From contig JAEZYO010001006.1 in NCBI GenBank assembly GCA_023419055.1, positions 1-29,320 of the forward strand: a stretch of 29,320 bases of DNA. The letters are read 5' to 3'. Below, in pieces: positions 25,500-29,320 of the stretch. How positions within the stretch are numbered: the stretch's first letter is position 1; the number at the start of each line of letters is the position of its first letter. The DNA is from Pseudomonadota bacterium. GTDB taxonomy: Bacteria; Myxococcota; Polyangia; Polyangiales; Polyangiaceae. The notes under the pieces were generated by a model, which was not told the DNA's origin, ran no database searches, and saw only the letters and a list, made by a program, of their open reading frames with translations. The position numbers were made by a program, and so were the translations under genes.

Positions 25500-25515
25500 G
25501 GGTCAAAATCGACCC
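25500..25515. repeat. GGGTC-N6-RACCC palindrome, copy 2
   Basis: GGGTC AAAATC GACCC, with perfect arms. Its centre is 49 bp from copy 1 and about 256 bp before the predicted sigma-54 start. Confidence 0.6.
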
Positions 25516-25553
25516 GGAACAAAACCGTCATGATTTCCAAGCGATCCCGACCT

Positions 25554-25569
25554 GGGTCAACACTGACCC
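25554..25569. repeat. GGGTC-N6-RACCC palindrome, copy 3
   Basis: GGGTC AACACT GACCC. The arms extend to 6 bp (GGGTCA / TGACCC), making this the best copy. Its centre is 54 bp from copy 2 and about 202 bp before the predicted start. A GATC (25543-25546), a potential Dam target, lies 8 bp before it. Confidence 0.6.
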
Positions 25570-25650
25570 TCAATTGACTCGAGGGCTGTCAGAGGCGTCA
25601 AACAGACTCGATTTGAGAAAAGGTCACTAGTTCACAGCACTTGAGAGGTT

Positions 25651-25666
25651 GCAAGTCTAGGCTTGC
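25651..25666. promoter_or_regulatory. Near-perfect 16-bp palindrome, candidate operator
   Basis: GCAAGTCT followed directly by AGGCTTGC: seven of eight pairs match. It lies about 70 bp upstream of the sigma-54 promoter and just before GGGTC copy 4. The size fits a dimeric helix-turn-helix regulator. Which gene it controls is unknown. Confidence 0.45.
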
Positions 25667-25668
25667 CT

Positions 25669-25684
25669 GGGTCGTCGAAAACCC
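25669..25684. repeat. GGGTC-N6-RACCC palindrome, copy 4
   Basis: GGGTC GTCGAA AACCC, with the same right-arm variant as copy 1. Its centre is 115 bp from copy 3 and about 87 bp before the predicted sigma-54 start. Confidence 0.5.
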
Positions 25685-25737
25685 ACCCCGTCACCCACTA
25701 CTGACACAACATGCGGTATTCATTGAACAATCTCAAG

Positions 25738-25753
25738 TGGCACGACTGGTGCA
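25738..25753 (+). promoter_or_regulatory. Sigma-54 (RpoN) -24/-12 promoter for the sigma factor gene
   Basis: TGGCACG ACTG GTGCA matches the sigma-54 consensus TGGCACG-N4-TTGCA at all but one base. The invariant GG (25739-25740) and GC (25751-25752) are exactly 10 bp apart. Transcription would start about 25764, leaving a short leader with the SD GAGGTG at 25767-25772 before the ATG at 25779. The position directly upstream of a gene, in a region with repeated palindromes, supports function. Confidence 0.8.
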
Positions 25754-25778
25754 ATTCGGGTCATCCGAGGTGTCCGTG

Positions 25779-26573
25779 ATGTCCCACTTGGAATCGACCG
25801 ACGTCAGTAGACCGTCCCTCCCCCTCCCCACCCCCTCCTCGTTTGCAGATCTGCCGGCGGCGACGGATGAGGCGTTGCGGGCACCTCGAGCTTTCCCCCT
25901 GGCGGTGCGCTCTACGCGCCGTCCCCAGCACGTTCATCCGGCGACGCTCCCTCCGCGCAAGCCTCGTATCGGCAAGCGCCGGCAGGCGGTCTCGGCCGAG
26001 GAGCTCCTCGCTCAGTTCACGCCGGTGGTGCAGAAGATCGTCGGCGGCTTTCAGCGCAAGCTGCCCCGCAATGTCCTGCGCGAAGATCTCCTCGCCGCGG
26101 GCATGATCGGCCTCTGGGACGCCATCCAGCGGCACGGAGCCGACGCGGACGAGGGGTTCGAGTGGTACGTCCGAGTCCGCGTTCGTGGCGCGATCCTCGA
26201 CGAGCTGCGCGCTCAAGACTGGCTCCCGCGCCGCCTGCGCGCGACCGTGGCGGCTGCCTCCGAGGGCTCGAACGGCTCCATTCCGCCGAGCGTGGTGCGG
26301 CTCGACGACGTGAGCGAGTTCGAGCAGGGTCGCTGTCTCTCGCTCCCGGCGAGCGGCGAGACCGAGCTCTGTGAGCGCGACGACCAGCGCGAGCTCGAAG
26401 GCGCGATCGATCGGCTGCCCGAGCGCGAGCGTCACATCGTTCGCGAACATTACTTCAAAGGCGTGCGCTTCAAGGACTTGAGCGCCGAGCTCGGCGTCAG
26501 CGAGCCGCGGATTTCTCAGCTCCACACGCGCGCCATGCAACGCCTGCGCGACCTCATGGCCGCGGGCGCCTGA
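25779..26573 (+). CDS. FliA/WhiG-type RNA polymerase sigma factor
   Basis: A 264-residue sigma-70-class factor of group 3. A Pro/Ser/Arg-rich extension of about 75 residues precedes region 2, which is close to FliA/WhiG: LLAQFTPVVQKIVGGFQRKL, LREDLLAAGMIGLWDAIQRH, then FEWYVRVRVRGAILDELRAQ and DWLPRRLR. Region 3 is poorly conserved. Region 4 is clear: AIDRLPERERHIVREHYFKG, LSAELGVSEPRISQLHTRAM. ATG 25779 is chosen because GAGGTG lies 6 nt upstream and because the sigma-54 promoter at 25738-25753 rules out longer frames. No flagellar gene is present, so in this organism it more likely serves development, motility or envelope regulation. It is divergent from pilM. A hairpin and a strong terminator follow. 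A gene for an anti-sigma factor was not seen nearby. Confidence 0.9.
   Translation: MSHLESTDVSRPSLPLPTPSSFADLPAATDEALRAPRAFPLAVRSTRRPQHVHPATLPPRKPRIGKRRQAVSAEELLAQFTPVVQKIVGGFQRKLPRNVLREDLLAAGMIGLWDAIQRHGADADEGFEWYVRVRVRGAILDELRAQDWLPRRLRATVAAASEGSNGSIPPSVVRLDDVSEFEQGRCLSLPASGETELCERDDQRELEGAIDRLPERERHIVREHYFKGVRFKDLSAELGVSEPRISQLHTRAMQRLRDLMAAGA
25816..25835 (-). other. G-quadruplex motif on the template strand of the sigma factor gene
   Basis: The plus strand reads C3-T-C5-T-C4-A-C5, so the minus strand has G5-A-G... runs separated by single bases: G5-T-G4-A-G5-A-G3 in 5'-3' order. Four G-runs of at least three with 1-nt loops are the most stable class of intramolecular quadruplex. It sits about 50 bp after the predicted start of transcription, in codons for the Pro/Ser-rich N terminus. 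Confidence 0.55.
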
Positions 26574-26593
26574 TCCAGATCCGACCGTGCGAG

Positions 26594-26613
26594 CGACCGC
26601 CGTAGCGCGGTCG
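26594..26613 (+). terminator. Hairpin just after the sigma factor gene
   Basis: CGACCGC (26594-26600), a 6-nt loop and GCGGTCG (26607-26613) form a perfect 7-bp stem 20 bp after the stop codon. No T-run follows, so it is more likely an mRNA 3'-end stabiliser or a weak terminator than a complete one. Confidence 0.4.
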
Positions 26614-26689
26614 TCTCGCGCGGCGTACGACTCGCGCCGGGCCCCATCCTCCCGCCCGAGCGCGTTGCTTAGGTTCCTACCGGGCCTCC

Positions 26690-26753
26690 CCCCGCATCGT
26701 TCGCTCCTCCCTCCTCCACCCCCTCCCGGCGAGCGATGCGGGGCTTATTTTTT
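26690..26753 (+). terminator. Rho-independent terminator of the sigma factor transcript
   Basis: CCCCGCATCGTTCGC (26690-26704) pairs with GCGAGCGATGCGGGG (26729-26743) with one mismatch in 15, followed by CTTATTTTTT. The loop is 24 nt of almost pure pyrimidine; its complement is G-rich and could form other structures. Position 117 bp after the sigma factor stop and 73 bp before the VOC gene fits separation of the two units. Confidence 0.8.
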
Positions 26754-26825
26754 GTGGCGGCGTTTCTGCCGAGCTCTCCGGGCACGAGTCGCGGTGAAGT
26801 TCGAGAACGTGTTAGAAAACGCGCC

Positions 26826-27218
26826 ATGATCGACCACACTGGTCTCGACGTCAGTGATCCCAAGAAGAGCCGGCGCTTCTACGAAGCTGCGCTCGCGCCG
26901 CTCGGCTACCAGGTGCTCATGGAGGTGCCGACCGAGTTCACGGGCGGCGCCGTCGTGCTCGGAATGGGCGTGCCGCACAAGCCGGATTTTTGGATCCATC
27001 AAGGCACGCCTCAGACGCCGAGGGTGCACATCGCGTTTCGTGCCGACAACCGCGCTCTGGTGGACGCGTTCTACAAGGCGGCCATCGCCGCGGGCGGTAC
27101 CGACAATGGGCCCCCCGGTTTGCGACCGCACTACCACAAGGACTACTACGGCGCCTTCGTGCTGGATCCGGATGGGCACAACATCGAAGCCTGCTGTCAC
27201 GAGCCCAGCAACGCGTAG
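26826..27218 (+). CDS. VOC (glyoxalase/bleomycin-resistance fold) family protein
   Basis: A small soluble metalloenzyme-like protein of 130 residues made of two beta-alpha-beta-beta-beta modules. The start MIDHTGLDVSDPKKSRRFYE is typical of the family, with H4 as the first metal-ligand position. PRVHIAFRADNRALVDAFYK opens the second module, with H at ~66, and the end DYYGAFVLDPDGHNIEACCH carries the usual DPDGHNIE with Glu as last ligand. The substrate cannot be deduced; many relatives are annotated as lactoylglutathione lyase-like or dioxygenases. The ATG at 26826 was taken because the module starts there, although the SD is poor; the frame is open into the upstream terminator, which argues against an earlier start. 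It is a single gene between two terminators. Confidence 0.88.
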   Translation: MIDHTGLDVSDPKKSRRFYEAALAPLGYQVLMEVPTEFTGGAVVLGMGVPHKPDFWIHQGTPQTPRVHIAFRADNRALVDAFYKAAIAAGGTDNGPPGLRPHYHKDYYGAFVLDPDGHNIEACCHEPSNA

Positions 27219-27220
27219 GC

Positions 27221-27251
27221 CCTTCGAGCAAACGGCTCGGATTCTCGAAGG
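27221..27251. terminator. Bidirectional hairpin between convergent VOC and PLD genes
   Basis: CCTTCGAG (27221-27228) and CTCGAAGG (27244-27251) form a perfect 8-bp stem with a 15-nt loop, starting 2 bp after the VOC stop. A second small hairpin, ACCGAC (27261-27266) with GTCGGT (27270-27275), touches the PLD stop codon. T-runs are short on both sides. Confidence 0.5.
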
Positions 27252-27274
27252 TTGCTTCTCACCGACGCCGTCGG

Positions 27275-28564
27275 TCAGTTGGCGCCCTTGATCGGCACTG
27301 CGTACTGGCTGTTCCAGCCATCATTGAAGTGCGCCAGCACGGCGTCGTACATCGGGTGCCTCGTGCCCGTCTCTTCGCCCAGCCTCACGAAGATGTCGTC
27401 GCCGCCGGTCAGGCTACCCGGGGAGAAATTATGAGAGCCGGTGTAGACGCGGTACGCCCAGCTCGTCGTGCCCGCCTTCTTCGCGTAGATCGCCATGAGC
27501 TTGTCATGAACGCGATCACCGTCCCCGACCTTGAGGGCCCTCATCGGAATTTTAGCCGCTGCCATGCGGTCGTACTCACTCTGGTCGATGTGATTGACGA
27601 TGACCGCCACGTTGCAGCCGGCCTTCTTCATCTTGACGAGCTGCTCGGTTACCGCCCTGCGTTCGCTGGTGAAATGCGGATTGATGACCCTCACGACACA
27701 ACCGGTCTCCGGCTTCCAGACGTCGGCGTCGATGCGTTGGACCACGAGGTCACTGTCGAGCTCGGGCGATACATAGACGCTCGCTGACGCATCCATGTAA
27801 AAGCCGCGCTTCGGGGTGACACTCGTGTCGTAGTAGTCCGAGTGCCTCGGCTTCATGGCATACATGTCGTCCAAATAATCTCTGACGAAGTCGTAGAGGC
27901 TCTCGTTGCCGTAAAGCGTGGCGGAGTTGTTGAAGCCAGCGTTGCCGTCGGGCCCGTTGGTCATGTTGTAGGAGCCCACCCAAACGACATGTGTCGTGGT
28001 GGTCGTCTCGCCGGGGTAGGTGGCCCTGCTGAAGGTCCACGCCTTGGTGTGCGCTGCGCCCCTGTTCGAGCTGATGCAGCCCGTCGCAGCCGGACAGACT
28101 CTCCTGTGAGTGAGTTGGTCGAAGTAGGCCCTCGCCTTGCTACCAGCGGCAGGCACGCCACGTTCTCCGTCGACGCTGACTTGAACGCGCACTCCCTTCT
28201 TCTGCGCGTCCACGAGAGCAGCTGGGATGGCCGTTTCATCGTCGGACAGGGAGTACCACGTCCCTCGAATCACCGAACCCGCCGGAACGCTCTTGATGAG
28301 GCGAACGAGCTCGTTCCTCATCGTGAGGTCGCGAGTGCTGTCGCTGCCCTTGACGCACGGAGCGAGTGGATTGTTGAAGTGGAGTATCGTTCGGACCCCG
28401 CCTGACGTGGTTCTCTCCTCGCACGTGCTGGCGGCCAGCGGAGCCTGGTTCAGCTCCAGATCCTGATCCAAGGCTTCGAGCTCGTCGGATCCGCAGGCGA
28501 GTTGGAAGGCCGCCAGGGCCGCAATCGAGACACTCCGAACCAAACCGATCGTTTTTTGCTTCAT
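27275..28564 (-). CDS. Phospholipase D-like lipoprotein
   Basis: A 429-residue exported lipoprotein. The signal peptide KTIGLVRSVSIAALAAFQLA ends in lipobox QLAC, then an acidic linker. Two PLD half-domains follow. The first has VRTILHFNNPL, SVIRGTWYSLSDDETAIPAA, the active-site HTKAWTFS and WVGSYNMTNGPDGNAGFNNS. The second has VRVINPHFTSERRAVTEQLV, VHDKLMAIYAKKAG and YTGSHNFSPGSLTGGDD. Each half keeps His and Lys of the HxK signature and the downstream Asn/Ser strand, but the classical Asp of HxKx4D is not at its place in either (S and Y instead). It may be a lipase, a nuclease or a non-classical transferase; the surface or periplasmic location suggests action on prey or envelope lipids. ATG 28564 has the strong SD GGAGGAAAG. 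The gene lies 174 bp after the GH71-like gene. Its codon use is less GC-rich than the pil genes. Confidence 0.85.
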   Translation of the reverse strand: MKQKTIGLVRSVSIAALAAFQLACGSDELEALDQDLELNQAPLAASTCEERTTSGGVRTILHFNNPLAPCVKGSDSTRDLTMRNELVRLIKSVPAGSVIRGTWYSLSDDETAIPAALVDAQKKGVRVQVSVDGERGVPAAGSKARAYFDQLTHRRVCPAATGCISSNRGAAHTKAWTFSRATYPGETTTTTHVVWVGSYNMTNGPDGNAGFNNSATLYGNESLYDFVRDYLDDMYAMKPRHSDYYDTSVTPKRGFYMDASASVYVSPELDSDLVVQRIDADVWKPETGCVVRVINPHFTSERRAVTEQLVKMKKAGCNVAVIVNHIDQSEYDRMAAAKIPMRALKVGDGDRVHDKLMAIYAKKAGTTSWAYRVYTGSHNFSPGSLTGGDDIFVRLGEETGTRHPMYDAVLAHFNDGWNSQYAVPIKGAN

Positions 28565-28738
28565 GAACTTCTTTCCTCCGGTCCGCGCGAAAACACCGCG
28601 CTGTGCAGAAACGTGAGAAGGCGCGCTTCTTCCTTGCGAGCTCGACATGCACGGTTCCGACCTAGACGCGCTCCGGCCCCTGAAAAACCATGCCGTTCGC
28701 GTTGTCACACTTTGATTTTTGGTTTCGAAGAGATGTGT
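28565..28738 (-). other. Leader region of the PLD-like gene
   Basis: No gene is seen. The 28680-28735 part is AT-rich and holds the strong SD-bearing leader at its pilM-distal end (GGAGGAAAG just before 28564). No convincing -35/-10 pair or terminator was recognised on the minus strand. Confidence 0.4.
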
Positions 28739-29320
28739 TCAGGGAAGCCGATCCTGCGGGAGATCGTCCTGAACCCCGTCGACCACTGGCCGCGAGGAGC
28801 TTCCGGCGCGGTACATGAGGTCCTGCCAGACGATCGAATCACGCGTGGGGAACGCGCTCGTGAGGTCGAGCACTGTCGCGCCGTTCCTGATGAGGCGGAA
28901 CCTGGGTTGGTCGTTCACTTTCAGCGGCGCGTCGAAGAACTGCGGCCCGGCGCCGACATCGGCCTGGGGCGAGTACGGTTTACCGCCCGACGTGATCTCG
29001 ACGCGCCCGCTCGACTTGAGCATGCCGAGCAAGAACACCTTGTCGAGGAAGGGCACGTTGTTCTTGGAGGTGAATGAAATGGGCTGCTTCAGCGCATCCC
29101 GTGGAGCGGTGCTCAGGTGCATGCGGTGCGAGTAGTAAAGGACGTCACGCACGATCGTCGGCTGCTTGCGTGTCTTGAACCACGTCGTGTAGTACGCCGT
29201 CAGGTCGTACGTCGCGTACTGCATGGCCGAGTTGGGCCTCAGGGCGTGACCCTCGTAGTGGTCGTTCCACGTGAGGATCTGGACCATCTTCACGCCCGAA
29301 TCGATGGCGGCCTTCCAGCT
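28739..29320 (-). CDS. GH71-like endo-1,3-alpha-glucanase, C-terminal part (5' truncated by window edge)
   Basis: The frame is open to the window edge, so the N terminus and the catalytic residues upstream are missing; 193 residues are visible. They begin SWKAAIDSGVKMVQILTWND followed by HYEGHALRP, which matches the strand of GH71 mutanases (consensus 'vqiiTWNDygESHYi.P'). Then comes AMQYATYDLTAYYTTWFKTR, VRDVLYYSHRMHLSTAP, a beta-rich accessory region (DKVFLLGMLKSSGRVEITSG, PQFFDAPLKVNDQPRFRLIR) and a Pro/Asp-rich end. GH71 enzymes cleave alpha-1,3-glucan, a component of fungal walls and some bacterial biofilms, so a predatory or saprophytic role is plausible. The usual Glu in 'GESH' is Glu-Gly-His here. 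It is followed by the PLD-like lipoprotein gene on the same strand. Confidence 0.78.
   Translation of the reverse strand, partial: SWKAAIDSGVKMVQILTWNDHYEGHALRPNSAMQYATYDLTAYYTTWFKTRKQPTIVRDVLYYSHRMHLSTAPRDALKQPISFTSKNNVPFLDKVFLLGMLKSSGRVEITSGGKPYSPQADVGAGPQFFDAPLKVNDQPRFRLIRNGATVLDLTSAFPTRDSIVWQDLMYRAGSSSRPVVDGVQDDLPQDRLP

Larger units (their letters stand above)
25286..25778. promoter_or_regulatory. Control region between pilM and the FliA/WhiG-like sigma factor gene
   Basis: This 493-bp non-coding stretch is visibly AT-richer than its flanks, especially 25500-25760. It holds four GGGTC-N6-RACCC palindromes, a near-perfect 16-bp palindrome, a 9-bp inverted repeat (CACTTGAGA at 25638-25646, TCTCAAGTG at 25731-25739) and a sigma-54 promoter pointing to the sigma factor gene. 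GACTCGA is repeated directly at 25576-25582 and 25605-25611. A GC-rich inverted repeat (25304-25322) lies close to pilM. No small gene was recognised in it. Confidence 0.8.

Noticed and set aside
25641..25778. Upstream extension of the sigma factor frame to an ATG at 25641
   Set aside because: The sigma-54 promoter lies inside this stretch and a good SD precedes ATG 25779.
1..29320. CRISPR arrays, tRNA or rRNA genes, prophage or toxin-antitoxin modules
   Set aside because: No regularly spaced repeats, no tRNA-like cloverleaf and no conserved rRNA stretch were seen on either strand; no phage or toxin family was recognised.

Overview
The window looks like chromosomal DNA from a myxobacterium, probably of the Polyangiales/Sorangium type. 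The evidence is the very high GC content, a eukaryote-like Ser/Thr kinase beside a kinase fused to a sigma-54 activator, long Pro/Ala linkers, a gliding-type ABC module (GldA/GldF/GldG-like), and a pilMNOPQ cluster next to a FliA/WhiG-type sigma factor. No rRNA, tRNA, CRISPR array or phage module was seen.

Layout. (1) 1-6686, plus strand: the C-terminal part of SecA, then a tightly overlapping four-gene unit of ABC ATPase, ABC-2 permease, GldG-like auxiliary protein and DUF4340-like membrane-anchored protein. (2) 6687-7347: a decayed junction with a possible gene tail on the minus strand and the 5' end of an IS110-type transposase. (3) 7348-8678, minus strand: a small unknown protein and a membrane-anchored protein with a C-terminal SH3 domain. 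(4) 8776-15593, plus strand: a zinc-ribbon Ser/Thr kinase, a 1382-residue kinase-TPR-GAF-AAA(sigma-54)-Fis regulator, and a D12-class adenine methyltransferase. (5) 25285 down to 15597, minus strand: pilM, pilN, pilO, pilP, pilQ, followed after only 11 bp by an outer-membrane beta-barrel, a 13-haem c-type cytochrome, an 84-residue protein and a mono-haem lipoprotein. (6) 25286-25778: a rich, AT-richer control region. (7) 25779-27218, plus strand: a FliA/WhiG-like sigma factor, a strong terminator and a VOC/glyoxalase-fold protein. (8) 29320 down to 27275, minus strand: the C-terminal part of a GH71-like alpha-1,3-glucanase and a phospholipase D-like lipoprotein.

How the parts may work together. 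Two things stand out. First, the type IV pilus alignment and secretin genes run directly into a barrel-plus-multihaem pair with the layout of a porin-cytochrome conduit, which suggests pilus and transmembrane electron-transfer genes share a transcript. Second, the pilM/sigma-factor intergenic region has a near-consensus sigma-54 promoter (25738-25753) preceded by four copies of the palindrome GGGTC-N6-RACCC (25451-25684). That is the geometry of enhancer sites for a sigma-54 activator, and the window also encodes such an activator (10596-14744). Whether that protein binds those sites is untested inference.

All calls come from reading sequence and translations. No database search or folding calculation was run, and start sites rest on Shine-Dalgarno (SD) match, overlap and domain position.
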